Positions 56,001-60,124 of a DNA stretch of 64,000 nt are shown here, piece after piece. Under the pieces are notes generated by a model. That model was not told where the DNA came from and did no database searches. It saw only the letters and a list, made by a program, of their open reading frames with translations. The position numbers and the translations under genes were made by a program. Within the stretch, counting starts at the first letter, position 1. Every line of letters starts with the position of its first letter. The DNA is from Zerene cesonia (taxonomy: Eukaryota; Arthropoda; Insecta; Lepidoptera; Pieridae): the NCBI RefSeq assembly GCF_012273895.1, contig NC_052122.1, positions 5,332,001 to 5,396,000 of the forward strand, read 5' to 3'.

Positions 56001-56627
56001 CTATGTTCTTTACATAAACCTTCATAGGGAATAATTGTATTTTAATTCACATTAGATTTATATTAACATACATAATAAGATAATAACTTTAGTTGGATTA
56101 AACATAATTTTGTTGATCAAAAGGGATAGCGAAAATTGATAGATATATACATATAAAAATAATACAACGATATATAAATTAATTAATTATTCTCTATGGA
56201 AACTATTTATTGAATGTTATGAATACTATTGTCAAATTAGAGCGTGTCTGTTTAAACTCGAACCGGTAAATTTCAGGTACTGATTTTAACAATGAGTCGG
56301 ACATTCTAGGCATGTGTAATACACAATACGCGAAAATTAGAGATCCAAATTGGATGTCGTGCTCTAAAATTAAACCTTTGATAGGTGTTTGCATTGAAAT
56401 TTCAACTATTTATAGATTGTGTTGTTTCATCATTTCATCATTGTCGATAAATTGACAATGCCCTGAAATTGCATAGCATTGGTGCTGTTTCAGGGCATTG
56501 TAAGTATATCGTGATTAATGTATTCGTAAATAACATTTATCTTCAAAATAATAATTTAAATAACGTACCTGATTAACAGTAATCAGTTCCTCTGGGTCCA
56601 ATATTGATGATGAAGTCTTTCGATTAC
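4850..56627 (-). CDS. Otof: Otoferlin-type ferlin gene, 25 visible coding exons (5' end missing)
   Basis: Ferlins are tail-anchored proteins with several C2 domains that act in Ca2+-dependent vesicle fusion; the vertebrate otoferlin serves hair-cell exocytosis and the Drosophila relative is misfire. Exons (minus strand, in order): 56627-56569, 53760-53572, 25864-25494, 25415-25167, 24706-24520, 21678-21616, 19097-19013, 13306-13150, 12883-12697, 12565-12379, 11927-11804, 11017-10743, 10668-10478, 10390-10193, 10109-9993, 9910-9758, 9614-9414, 9332-7947, 7794-7660, 7589-7147, 7052-6763, 6552-6354, 5931-5693, 5443-5164, 5030-4850. All have AG/GT borders and phases add up without a frameshift: 6146 bases, about 2048 residues, close to vertebrate otoferlin (about 2000). 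Otoferlin class rather than dysferlin class is judged from the near-identity of blocks such as NMDPVVCV, FHMPPIMLFDKIITLS, HRATCGLPVKY, WVDMFPMDMPLPGQP and the PGYTVKKFLGA tail, and from the absence of a DysF region. The initiator exon is not found. Confidence 0.95.
5164..5443 (-). CDS. Otof: Ferlin visible exon 24: end of C2F and pre-anchor region
   Basis: 280 bases, phase 1 to 2, acceptor GTTATAG, donor GTAAGT. Encodes ALTLDLNRFPRGAKSSKLC, KQKRIKGWWPFYTKRDN and ELTGKVEAEIHLLTREEAEK. The R-x-K-G-W-W-P and L-T-G-K-V-E-A-E motifs are typical of the last part of ferlin C2 domains. Confidence 0.96.
5693..5931 (-). CDS. Otof: Ferlin visible exon 23: C2F core
   Basis: 239 bases, phase 2 to 1, acceptor CTTATAG, donor GTATGT. 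Encodes WLKGPDDCQSTDIHYRSLTG, EGNFNWRFIYPFDYLEAEER and LELQVWDADHFSADDFLG. The WDADHFSADD loop supplies the second set of Ca2+ ligands of C2F. Confidence 0.96.
6354..6552 (-). CDS. Otof: Ferlin visible exon 22: start of C2F
   Basis: 199 bases, phase 1 to 2, acceptor GATACAG, donor GTAATT. Encodes IEQGRLEMWVDMFPMDMPLP, then YEMRVIIWNTDDVVLEDDAF and FTGEKMSDIYVKG. Acidic residues of the first Ca2+ loop (NTDDVVLEDD) are kept. Confidence 0.96.
6763..7052 (-). CDS. Otof: Ferlin visible exon 21: C2E-C2F connector
   Basis: 290 bases, phase 2 to 1, acceptor TTTTAG, donor GTAAGA. Encodes EGFNRWRDAMKPTQILAKLC, an inter-domain stretch, then ALNVLRRWHEIPRLG and HVETRPLYNPNKPG. Same order and motifs as otoferlin between C2E and C2F. 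Confidence 0.95.
7147..7589 (-). CDS. Otof: Ferlin visible exon 20: C2E
   Basis: 443 bases, phase 0 to 2, acceptor TATACAG, donor GTAAGT. Encodes GALKVYKWPL, then the complete C2E: IHVLIRVYIVKATDLHPMDF, NGKADPYIVLHLGSR, LTIQILDWDLLGKDDLIGET and KIDLENRFYSRHRATCG. Asp residues of both Ca2+ loops are present (PMDFNGKADPY and DWDLLGKDD), so this looks like a Ca2+-competent C2 domain. Confidence 0.96.
7660..7794 (-). CDS. Otof: Ferlin visible exon 19: pre-C2E segment
   Basis: 45 codons, phase 0 to 0, acceptor AATTCAG, donor GTATAT. Encodes IYPHELEAVPEYEEFKDWLH then SFDLYRGKK and ESRVVGTFK. The block E-F-x-D-W-L-H-x-F-x-L-x-R-G-K just before C2E is a hallmark of otoferlin. Confidence 0.94.
7947..9332 (-). 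CDS. Otof: Ferlin visible exon 18: C2D, C2de and basic linker (1386 bp)
   Basis: 462 codons in one exon, phase 0 to 0, acceptor TTTTCAG, donor GTAAGT. C2D (first about 140 codons) starts KFQMRAYIYQARSLIGSDAS, with SDPFARV and IFDQDKVGKSEFIG giving the acidic loop residues. A proline-rich hinge follows, then C2de (from about codon 180): YRIEILFWGLRNLKRV, IRVLDCRSFGRVTLVGTH. The last about 160 codons are a linker with WWTKYFASVEKMIEEE and a Lys/Arg/Ser/Pro-rich tail (SPRDEAHSPRSERNRRRR). Met at 9321 is internal. Open frames on the opposite strand (8015-8254, 8749-9093) are shadows. Confidence 0.95.
9414..9614 (-). CDS. Otof: Ferlin visible exon 17: FerB-like region
   Basis: 67 codons, phase 0 to 0, acceptor AATTTAG, donor GTAAGA. 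Encodes SGWTVPAKIEVYLWLGL, DKKHFLDGLPGGY and the end PPSNIFYTERH that leads into C2D. The W-x-V-P-A-K and L-W-L-G-L motifs are typical of the FerB region. Confidence 0.94.
9758..9910 (-). CDS. Otof: Ferlin visible exon 16: FerB-like region
   Basis: 51 codons, phase 0 to 0, acceptor TTTGTAG, donor GTAATG. Encodes MPDIFIWMISNGKRLAYQRI then PARDIIYSD, the FerB-type block shared by ferlins. Confidence 0.94.
9993..10109 (-). CDS. Otof: Ferlin visible exon 15: FerA-like helices
   Basis: 39 codons, phase 0 to 0, acceptor GTTTCAG, donor GTAAGT. Encodes EQLANLARTLKAVITRHSVK then LRTAFSYLNRLRYLCED, amphipathic helices continuing the FerA-like bundle. Confidence 0.92.
10193..10390 (-). CDS. Otof: Ferlin visible exon 14: FerA-like helices
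   Basis: 66 codons, phase 0 to 0, acceptor CTCGCAG, donor GTAAGT. Mostly helical: AALKSVMETVTIHCAKYIEY, then LDRERQKLCIYEI. It matches the position of the four-helix FerA domain of ferlins; domain membership is from position and character. Confidence 0.92.
10478..10668 (-). CDS. Otof: Ferlin visible exon 13: FerA-like region start
   Basis: 191 bases, phase 1 to 0, acceptor ATTTTAG, donor GTAAGT. Encodes YYYFLPYWDTKQCMHVRSIW then PDHRRRMYNSNML. In the family this block precedes the FerA helical bundle, which has been linked to membrane binding. Confidence 0.93.
10743..11017 (-). CDS. Otof: Ferlin visible exon 12: post-C2C central region
   Basis: 275 bases, phase 2 to 1, acceptor ATTATAG, donor GTAAGG. 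Encodes ILISIRTEI, an acidic linker, then EKNEEFFLFGSIFDANMIDK and DKPIHFELSIGNAGNSLDG. The last block (I-x-F-E-x-S-I-G-N-x-G) is typical of the strand following C2C in ferlins. Confidence 0.93.
11804..11927 (-). CDS. Otof: Ferlin visible exon 11: end of C2C
   Basis: 124 bases, phase 1 to 2, acceptor TCAATAG, donor GTAAGA. Encodes GFLPTFGPAYIYLYGS, the last C2C strand (human otoferlin has a nearly identical G-F-L-P-T block), followed by GMGEGVSYRAR, a conserved hinge into the central region. Confidence 0.94.
12136..12223. repeat. 88-bp inverted-repeat element with three-arm folding potential (intronic)
   Basis: Located in the intron between ferlin exons 11 and 10. The ends AATGAGCAGCC and GGCTGCTCATT are exact 11-bp inverted repeats. 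Inside are a 12-bp perfect palindrome CTGTAGCTACAG (12151-12162) and an imperfect hairpin GCTGCAAC-TGG-GTTCCAGC. It is richer in GC than its flanks. It could be a miniature inverted-repeat transposon or a structured RNA; I cannot tell which. Confidence 0.55.
12379..12565 (-). CDS. Otof: Ferlin visible exon 10: C2C second half
   Basis: 187 bases, phase 0 to 1, acceptor CTACAG, donor GTTAAA (weak). Encodes GKTTVQKNCCTPVWNEQIVF, then LKIQLRDNVPIHPSIIATHF. The usual acidic pair of the second Ca2+ loop is not evident (RDNVPIHP), so this C2C may bind Ca2+ weakly or not at all; that is inference. Confidence 0.94.
12697..12883 (-). CDS. Otof: Ferlin visible exon 9: FerI and start of C2C
   Basis: 187 bases, phase 2 to 0, acceptor TTTTGCAG, donor GTAAGT. 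Begins NLLLPDGVPIERQRARF, the FerI/C2C junction of ferlins, then FIIKIYKADGLPKMDSSL and DIIDPYVQVCFAGMT, the first half of C2C including the Asp-Pro-Tyr-Val loop. Confidence 0.95.
13150..13306 (-). CDS. Otof: Ferlin visible exon 8: end of C2B and FerI start
   Basis: 157 bases, phase 1 to 2, acceptor TCGTAG, donor GTTAGT. Encodes RQFYHKWALLTDPDDITAGP then KGYLKCDISVIGKGD, the end of C2B leading into the FerI segment, then a charged stretch PPKSEKDEDDIE. It lies beyond the 5.7-kb intron that holds the first assembly gap; phase continuity with exon 7 shows no coding exon is lost in that gap. Confidence 0.94.
13971..14021. repeat. ATGTAGTAGT tandem repeat
   Basis: About five imperfect copies of a GTAGTAGTAT/ATGTAATAGT unit in a row. 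Confidence 0.75.
15070..15250. repeat. Dispersed repeat tail
   Basis: Ends GCGCGTTCAGGCAGACAAAC...CAGACAAACTCTTCATTTTA followed by TATTAGTATAGAT. The same type of ending appears near 18.72-18.8 kb (AGCGCGTTCGTTAG) and 19.56 kb (CAAACTCTTCAACTT), so it is a dispersed element in this genome. Class not determined; this kind of tail is common at the 3' ends of lepidopteran non-LTR elements. Confidence 0.5.
16070..16110. repeat. 21-bp tandem duplication
   Basis: AATAAAGCTATATATCTAAT occurs at 16070-16089 and again, identical, at 16091-16110. Confidence 0.85.
16612..16684 (+). mobile_element. Non-LTR retrotransposon reverse-transcriptase fragment, cut by gap
   Basis: Translates in one frame as NAGVPQGCVLSPTLFLLHIN then DLL. 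The V-P-Q-G-x-V-L-S-P-x-L-F-x-L-x-I-N-D block is a conserved motif of LINE reverse transcriptases. A stop codon lies just upstream at 16597, so the left end is a truncation or breakpoint. The right side runs straight into the N gap. Clade is not determined. Confidence 0.88.
16685..17684. other. Assembly gap 1 (exactly 1000 N)
   Basis: A run of exactly 1000 N, most likely a placeholder of unknown true size. It is bounded by LINE coding sequence on the left and an A run on the right. Confidence 0.98.
17685..17703 (+). repeat. Poly(A) run at right edge of gap 1
   Basis: 19 consecutive A directly after the gap. With the LINE fragment on the other side in plus orientation, this could be the 3' poly(A) tail of the same insertion; that is inference. 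Confidence 0.6.
18562..18650 (-). repeat. SINE-like family S1, partial copy
   Basis: GGGAGTCGAGTTCC...CTCGCACCACGCTACTGAATTCCGTTCGGTGAGTGGGG matches, in reverse orientation, the 3' third of the copies at 33.9 kb and 57.2 kb, with internal loss. Confidence 0.6.
19013..19097 (-). CDS. Otof: Ferlin visible exon 7: C2B
   Basis: 85 bases, phase 0 to 1, acceptor GTTACAG, donor GTGAGT. Encodes VLHSRNFLRANKLLGNFKLD then VATVWNQP, the C2B strand that carries the ferlin G-x-F-K/R-x-D-V signature. Ends with one base of a split Asp codon. Confidence 0.93.
19098..21615 (-). other. Ferlin intron 6 (between exons 6 and 7)
   Basis: 2.5-kb AT-rich intron. A short dispersed-repeat ending is seen near 19.56 kb; otherwise no recognisable element. 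Confidence 0.7.
21616..21678 (-). CDS. Otof: Ferlin visible exon 6: 63-bp exon inside C2B
   Basis: A very short exon of 21 codons, phase 0 to 0, acceptor CCCATAG and donor GTAAGT. It encodes YFVFDFHMPPIMLFDKIITL plus Ser, the conserved middle of ferlin C2B. Found by looking for the block missing between exons 5 and 7; both phases fit exactly. Confidence 0.95.
21679..24519 (-). other. Ferlin intron 5 (between exons 5 and 6)
   Basis: 2.8-kb AT-rich intron. A possible LINE-tail fragment with a GC-rich hairpin (CTCGGGC-CC-GCCCGAG at 22212-22227) lies at about 22.2 kb; nothing else recognised. Confidence 0.65.
24520..24706 (-). CDS. Otof: Ferlin visible exon 5: start of C2B
   Basis: 187 bases, phase 2 to 0, acceptor TGTCTTAG, donor GTAAGT. 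Encodes the first half of C2B: FQICITVIEARQLAGLNMDP, then VVCVHVGDQRKYTSVKESTN and CPYYNE. These blocks are nearly the same in vertebrate otoferlin, which makes this one of the best anchors for the gene's identity. Confidence 0.95.
25167..25415 (-). CDS. Otof: Ferlin visible exon 4: C2A-C2B linker
   Basis: 249 bases, phase 2 to 2, acceptor TTTTTTTAG, donor GTAATT (weaker). Encodes a basic Ser/Thr stretch (TFKTVKSFIRLGKNRL) and an acidic Ser-rich stretch (SSGDEEQGLLDLPGPSTE, SSEDLLVDL), ending PKTKK. An in-frame TAA lies right after the donor, so reading through the splice site would end the protein here. Confidence 0.88.
25494..25864 (-). CDS. Otof: Ferlin visible exon 3: end of C2A and Ser/Pro/Gln linker
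   Basis: 371 bases, phase 0 to 2. It opens AYIEMDVFYEPP, the last beta strand of C2A, so the Met at 25852 is internal and not a start codon. After that comes a low-complexity linker (Arg/Ser/Gln/Pro rich), then an acidic stretch with a short predicted helix (DDLQRNISNLERSLQ) and an acidic patch VDSEDE. Donor is GTTTGT after the CG of a split Arg codon. The linker between C2A and C2B is the least conserved part of ferlins. Confidence 0.92.
27050..27215 (+). repeat. Repeat family R2, copy a (5' part)
   Basis: AACAAAGTCGTTTCCTCTGT, TAAATCTTTAAAACTACGCA, TTTTGATG and AGATAGAGTGATTAAAGAAG match, in order, the copy at 53.8 kb. A dispersed arthropod-type repeat; class not assigned. Confidence 0.75.
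28590..28688 (+). repeat. Dispersed repeat end R2-like, copy a (3' part)
   Basis: TTTGCTAAAATAAATATGTAGTTGACGACATAA and CCACACAAGCGAAGTCGCGGG; shares blocks with 32.61-32.74 kb. The CACACAAGC-GAAG-CGCGGG ending is common in lepidopteran repeats. It may be the far end of the element beginning at 27.05 kb (about 1.6 kb apart). Confidence 0.5.
29855..30035 (+). repeat. Dispersed repeat tail (LINE-like)
   Basis: Sequence CCCGCGTAGGATCG...ATAAAATATCCTATATTTTTTCCTGGGTTTCAAACTATCGC...AAACCGGCTCAGGAG...AACAAACATAGG has the layout of the 3' tails of degenerate lepidopteran non-LTR elements. Similar wording recurs near 40.0-40.15 kb and 62.5-62.6 kb. Confidence 0.45.
32605..32745 (+). repeat. Dispersed repeat end R2-like, copy b
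   Basis: TTTGCTAAAATTAATAGTTGACGAGATAA and GGCCACACAAGCCAAACCGCG; shares blocks with 28.59-28.69 kb. Confidence 0.5.
33932..34216 (+). repeat. SINE-like family S1, near full-length copy
   Basis: Begins CAATGGATCTGGTGGGTCGC, contains CATGAACATTTGGAGAGGCG, then CTCCGCTCACAGTACGAAAC, GGGGGTGTGGTACTTCCCCT and ends GTATTCGACTCCCA. Very similar end to end to 57.19-57.51 kb. The inner 12-bp inverted repeat AGGCGTAAGGTC/GACCTTACGCCT (from about 33994) is kept in the other copy in altered form. Resembles abundant short non-autonomous elements of butterflies; exact family name not assigned. Confidence 0.85.
35049..35078. repeat. 12-bp inverted repeat, 6-nt loop
   Basis: AACACGGAAATT and AATTTCCGTGTT separated by AATACA; a perfect small hairpin in intron DNA. 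Confidence 0.7.
39132..39222 (-). repeat. SINE-like family S1, diverged 3' fragment
   Basis: CTGGGAGTCGAGCATGCTTC...AACGTGAAATAACAGCATG...CGTTTCTGTTCTCTTCCGTGAGTG follows the reverse complement of the S1 3' third with deletions. Confidence 0.55.
41323..41603 (+). mobile_element. tRNA-derived SINE with target-site duplication
   Basis: Body 41334-41592. It opens with a box-A-like sequence (TGACTCAGTGGTGAGAACC) and a box-B-like sequence (GGGGTTCAAGACC) about 35 bases on, the internal promoter of RNA polymerase III. It then has the lepidopteran body GGAAACCGTCATG, CACTTGGCCAGCGTGG, GTGTCCCAGCAGTGGGAACA and tail GGGCTGATGGTGATG. A perfect 11-bp direct repeat ATGTAGATAGA flanks it (41323-41333 and 41593-41603), which marks a clean insertion. 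Confidence 0.92.
41733..41792. repeat. Perfect 28-bp inverted repeat with 4-nt loop
   Basis: The 28-base arm 41733-41760 is exactly reverse-complementary to 41765-41792, loop ATTG. Such a perfect snap-back usually comes from template switching or a foldback insertion; it would also form a strong RNA hairpin. No direct repeat or homologous copy was seen in the window. Confidence 0.95.
43108..44374. mobile_element. DNA-transposon-like element with 71-bp terminal inverted repeats, interior mostly gap
   Basis: Left arm 43110-43180 and right arm 44302-44372 are reverse complements over 71 bases with a single mismatch seen (CTTTATTTTG versus CTTTAATTTG). Both start GTCCAGGATCCATCGCCC and both are bordered outside by TA (43108-43109 and 44373-44374), as expected for a TA target-site duplication of Tc1/mariner-type elements. 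The left arm runs directly into the gap. About 120 visible interior bases lie between gap and right arm; no transposase recognised. Confidence 0.8.
43181..44180. other. Assembly gap 2 (exactly 1000 N)
   Basis: Exactly 1000 N, a placeholder inside the inverted-repeat element and inside ferlin intron 2; no exon is lost judged by splice phase. Confidence 0.98.
46450..46471. repeat. (AT)11 microsatellite
   Basis: Uninterrupted AT dinucleotide run. Confidence 0.95.
48520..48668 (+). mobile_element. 5'-truncated SINE with target-site duplication
   Basis: Body 48532-48656 matches only the 3' half of the SINE at 41.3 kb: GACGACATGTGACATCTG, CGCACTTGGCCAGTGTGG, GTGTCCCAGCAGTGAGAACA, GGGCTGATG. It is bounded by a perfect 12-bp direct repeat ATGTAAAATAAT (48520-48531, 48657-48668). 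The truncation at the 5' end with an intact duplication fits target-primed reverse transcription. Confidence 0.92.
49430..49580 (+). repeat. Possible retroelement 3' end
   Basis: GTTATGTACTAATGTTGTGAGGACTGAATAAAGATG followed by TTTTATTTATTTATTTA looks like an element 3' end with an AATAAA signal. Just upstream on the other strand is a 64-codon frame (49432-49238) with a protein-like composition but no family recognised. Confidence 0.35.
51173..51200. repeat. 11-bp inverted repeat, 6-nt loop
   Basis: CGTATGCTCAT and ATGAGCATACG separated by AATTTG. Confidence 0.7.
51671..51878 (-). repeat. SINE-like family S1, 3'-truncated copy
   Basis: Reverse orientation. It reads (plus) CTATGTTTCGTATGGTGAG, a C/T-rich stretch with TTCCTTACC and CCTTTC, then CAAATGTTTATGGTAGGTGG, CGGTAGTGGTTTCCATCA and GACCCACCATTCCA, the complement of the S1 head. 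The S1 3' third is missing. The 60-codon frame at 51828-52010 is only repeat translation. Confidence 0.75.
52502..52528. repeat. Three 9-bp GGGCAAGTN tandem units
   Basis: GGGCAAGTA, GGGCAAGTG, GGGCAAGTC in direct succession. Confidence 0.85.
52876..52903. repeat. 12-bp inverted repeat, 4-nt loop
   Basis: TGTGAAGTGACA and TGTCACTTCACA separated by ACTA; perfect stem. Confidence 0.75.
53572..53760 (-). CDS. Otof: Ferlin visible exon 2: C2A core
   Basis: 63 codons, phase 0 to 0, acceptor TTTTTTAG, donor GTAAGT. It starts TFVWHLTTAVDKGE and carries the ferlin C2A block VGKYRLGLHMVVVDG followed by TDSLVDDDNHGVP. The longer open frames on the opposite strand here are shadows. It is much richer in GC than the surrounding intron. 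The exon start is only about 35 bases from a dispersed repeat that lies in the upstream intron. Confidence 0.93.
53793..53935 (+). repeat. Repeat family R2, copy b, next to a ferlin splice acceptor
   Basis: ACATAGTATAAAACAAAGTC, TCTCTGTCCCTATGTCCCTA, TAAATCTTTACAACTACGAA, GGATTTTGATG and ACAGAGTGATTTAAGAGGAA match the copy at 27.05 kb in order. It is antisense to the ferlin gene and starts about 33 bases upstream of exon 2's acceptor, so the branch-point region may lie in repeat sequence. Confidence 0.75.
56455..56501. repeat. 14-bp inverted repeat, 19-nt loop
   Basis: ACAATGCCCTGAAA (56455-56468) and TTTCAGGGCATTGT (56488-56501) are perfect complements; about 70 bases into the intron after ferlin visible exon 1. 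Confidence 0.8.
56569..56627 (-). CDS. Otof: Ferlin visible exon 1: C2A strands
   Basis: 59 bases, acceptor TTCACAG and donor GTACGT; enters with the last two bases of a split codon and leaves in phase 0. It encodes NRKTSSSILDPEELITVNQ, which lines up with the C2A segment of vertebrate otoferlin that precedes its conserved T-F-x-W. Phase fits exon 2 exactly. It requires an upstream exon ending with one coding base (probably G, from a Phe-Arg-Gly type ending). Confidence 0.85.
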
Positions 56628-57028
56628 CTGTGAATAAAATAAATTTTTAAAGGTTTTTGTCTAAAATCTTATATTTTTCTGATTAGTAAGTGCACTTTTA
56701 ATAAAGACACGTAATATCCTATGCTACTAATGTTAAATGCGAAAGTTTGTGAGGGTAGTTGGAACCAGTGAACAGGTTTTGTTAATACTTGGCAATGATG
56801 TAGTTTACGAACTAGAATATAATACTAGGGTTTTCTCACGGGTGAAACCGCGCGACATAGCTTGTTAGTATAGATCATTATTATTGATATACTTATAATT
56901 GCGTTTATAAATTTACCAACATTATAAGATAACAATAGCATGCCAATTTCGTATCCTATAAGTTTCGTATCGTGAAGAAGAAGTTTATTACATTTATATA
57001 TTTCTACGTAATTTATCTCCACTTTTGA

Positions 57029-57077
57029 TAGGTAGATAGGTGCACTCGGTTGATAGATAGATAGGTGTACTCGGTGC
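57029..57077. repeat. Tandem duplication of a 24-25 bp unit
   Basis: TAGGTAGATAGGTGCACTCG and TAGATAGATAGGTGTACTCG repeat side by side. Confidence 0.7.
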
Positions 57078-57190
57078 AAAAATAAAATAAATGATTAGTT
57101 ATTATAGATGGCATAATAAAAAATAAATTAATAAATTACTACAAATTTTACGCAACTTGTGCTTAATAAAGTTCCTTTTTTTTATGTTAC

Positions 57191-57511
57191 AGTCGGCAAT
57201 GGAGCTGGTGGGACGCCTGATGGTACGCGCTACCACCGCCCATGAACATTTGGAGAGGCATAAGGTTCATTGCAGACCTTACGCCTCTACAAATGGATTA
57301 CCGACTTTTTGGGAAGGGATTAAGAGAAGATTGGCGATAGGAATAAAGGAAAGGATTGGGAAGGGTAAGGAAAAGGATATGGGCCTCCGGCTCCCCCACT
57401 CACCGAACGAAACACAGCAGAATGCTATTTCACGCCGGTCTTCTGTGGGGGTGTGGTACTTCCCCGGTGTGAGCTGGCCCAATTCGTGCCGAAGCGTGCT
57501 CGACTACTTAT
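57191..57511 (+). repeat. SINE-like family S1, near full-length copy
   Basis: CAATGGAGCTGGTGGGACGC, CCCATGAACATTTGGAGAGG, GACCTTACGCCTCTAC, CTCCCCCACTCACCGAACGA, GGGGGTGTGGTACTTCCCCG and GAAGCGTGCTCGACT. It is the best-preserved copy in the window and the reference for the others. The 119-codon frame across it has no recognised product and is repeat translation. Confidence 0.88.
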
Positions 57512-57761
57512 CATGATTATATATAAAGTAGGCATTTTAATTAACTTATCCACAACCTGAGCCTAATATTATTAGGTACATTATGTACTGATTAGCAGAC
57601 CCGAGGTGTACCCGTGGCCATTCTGTTGGGCGTCGTATATCTAATTATGTTATTTAAATTTATTCATACTATTAATCACAAACAAGCATAACCTGTGTCA
57701 CTGAGGAATTAATTGTTAATTACGCGTATATATTTTCTATTTATAAATCATAATTGAATAC

Positions 57762-57835
57762 GTATTTGGTAGTGGTTAGCGCCTTTGACTGTAGATAGAG
57801 ATTTCCCAGGTTCGATTCTCGGGTAGGATTTAAAT
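57762..57835 (+). repeat. tRNA-like head of a SINE (or decayed tRNA)
   Basis: TGGTAGTGGTTAGCGCC (box A type, from 57767) and CAGGTTCGATTCTCGGG (box B type, from 57807) about 40 bases apart. The arms do not pair well enough for a working tRNA, and AT-rich sequence follows, so a SINE head is more likely. Confidence 0.6.
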
Positions 57836-58599
57836 AATTATTGTTACGACCTAAGCCTGACCCTCTCTGGGAGCTATGAAATTATTGGAATAGAGTATTA
57901 TATATTCTCATTTGCTATATGTTTGTATATATGTTAGAGTGGGTGTTAATGTGTGTATTTAAAGTCTTTTCTGAAAATTATGAACTGAAAAAAAAATATA
58001 GCACCGGTTTTTTAATCTTAATTCTTATTTATAGAGAGAGTATTCGAGCTACAACTACTCACTTAACTTTTACTGCCTGTCCTAAGGGAACTATATATTA
58101 CAACTATTACTTATACATAGACAGGCAGATAAATGTTCATTTTTTAATACAGATATACAGATTTGGATTCCATATCGATTATGTTTTATCATAGCTAATT
58201 TTTTTCGATAAAAAGGGATCCGTTCGTTTGAGAATTATAGAATATGGACTTGAAATTGTTTTTATAATAAATTGCAGTTTACTCATGTTGTATAGGTTTG
58301 ATATAAGTGGTTAAATCTGAAGCGTATGTTTTCAAAATTTGTATTCTGAACATTTAGCTGATAAAAATCTTTACATATACAAAAATAACCAAAATAACAG
58401 ACTGTTTAAAGGTTCGTGTAAATTATTAAAAAGGGTGTTAATAATTAAAAACTAAAAGGGAGGAGAATTCTCCGTGGATTTGCCCAACTCACATAGGCTC
58501 TGTAATAATAATTAATTACTTTGATGAATGATTGATGGGTTCTCTGCGGTATAATAGTTATTGCAGATTTTTTTAGTAATAGCGGGCAGCTGAGCTGTT

Positions 58600-58778
58600 G
58601 GTTCGACAACTGAGCTGGTGGTTCGCCTGATGGTAAACGATCACTACCGCCCATGAACATTCGCAAAGGTAGTGCCTCTGCGGAAGCGCTGCCCACTTTT
58701 AGTGGGTAAGGGAAAAGGAACGGATTCATGACAGGAAAGACGGAATGGACTGGGACGGGTGAGGAAAAGGAAATAGGC
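58600..58778 (+). repeat. SINE-like family S1, head-only copy
   Basis: GAGCTGGTGGTTCGCCTGAT, CCGCCCATGAACATTCGCAA, GCCTCTGCGGAAGCGCTGCC and the GGGAAAAGGAA stretch; stops where a second S1 head begins. Confidence 0.75.
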
Positions 58779-59058
58779 CACCGCTCGCTTGGTGGTAAGC
58801 GATTATCACCGCCCATGAACATTTGCAACGAGAGCCACTAATGAGTTGCTCGCTTTTAAGGGATTAAGTTGTTAAGAATAAAGACAGAATTGACGACGGG
58901 AATAAAGAAGACCTCTTCAGTTCCCCCACTCTCCGAGCGAAACACAGTAAGCTACTATTTCACGCCTATCATCTCAACACCAGGGAAACTAACCCCTGGG
59001 GTTGTGGTAGTTACCCCGACATGGCCCAATTGGTACCGAAGAGTACTCGGCTCCCACA
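58779..59058 (+). repeat. SINE-like family S1, full copy directly after a head-only copy
   Basis: CGCTCGCTTGGTGGTAAGCG, CCGCCCATGAACATTTGCAA, CCCCCACTCTCCGAGCGAAA, ACATGGCCCAATTGGTACCG and AGTACTCGGCTCCCA. A diverged sub-type relative to 57.2 kb, with an inserted CACCAGGGAAACTAACCCCT segment. Confidence 0.78.
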
Positions 59059-60124
59059 ATTGATTCATATTTCACTCATTCGCTCTATCGGTTGTTACTG
59101 CAATTAATTAATGACGGGGCAAACACACACTTTAAGCTTCCATTATTTTATTACAATGCTTACAACATATATAGATAAGTTTTTTATATAAAGTATAAAT
59201 AACTTATCGATAATACGTTATTTATAGCAGTATTATTATTATTTATTTATACCTTCCAATAGCATAATTCTATAAAAAACAGAACCCGCATAAAATCCGT
59301 AGCAAAAGTTTTAAAAATATCTAAGTAAACATAACATCAGACGGCGGTAAGCGGCTTTGTTTTATAACTACTACTGATTTAAAATATTATCGGTAGGACT
59401 AGAATTACATTAAGCAAGGATGTGCGAACAGCGAGCTTGATAGCTATTACATGATGTAATATAAATTTACAGTCGCTTAATTTCGCATTTTTAATGACAC
59501 CATACTTTTTTAAATACGGGCATAAAATTATAAAATACCTAATTACAGCAAAGAACTAAACTGCCCGTCTCAGCGCAATCAGCTTACAAATATCACACAG
59601 TTTGTCATATGGGGTTTACGTACCTAATGGTTTCAAAGTGATTGCTCCCTGGGGGAATTGCTCAAGACGATTTAGGTGTATAAATCATAACAGCGCTATA
59701 TGCTATTTATATTCTAAAATTAATGGAGTCTTATCTAAAACAACGGCGTTGAATGAAATTGTTTTAGAATAACAATATAATAAGCACAACACAACATAAA
59801 GAAATACAATGAGCACAACGTTACTTAGAAAAACTCTCGTTTAATCAGCGCCACAAAGATCAATATCAAACAATATTGTTGTGTTCATTGGTTTTGGGCA
59901 ACAAGGTAGGTAATTACGCTGAGATAATCATTTGTGCCCCGAGCATTCAAACGAAAGCATTAAAACAAAGTGTTTTATCAAATACGAGTGAATGTTGTCT
60001 TTATTCGGGTCTATTTTATTCTGTATAAGTACATAATATAAGTAAATTGTGTACCTACCTATACTGAGAAATATTTCATGATATTATCTTATTTAAATTG
60101 ATACCTACTTAGGCTACCTATCCA

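Larger units (their letters stand above)
53761..56568 (-). other. Ferlin intron 1 (between visible exons 1 and 2)
   Basis: 2.8-kb intron. Its 3' end (next to exon 2) carries repeat family R2; a 14-bp inverted repeat lies near 56.46-56.50 kb. No other feature recognised. Confidence 0.7.

Noticed and set aside
57157..57516. 119-codon plus-strand frame
   Set aside because: Lies within an S1 repeat copy; the related copies do not keep it open.
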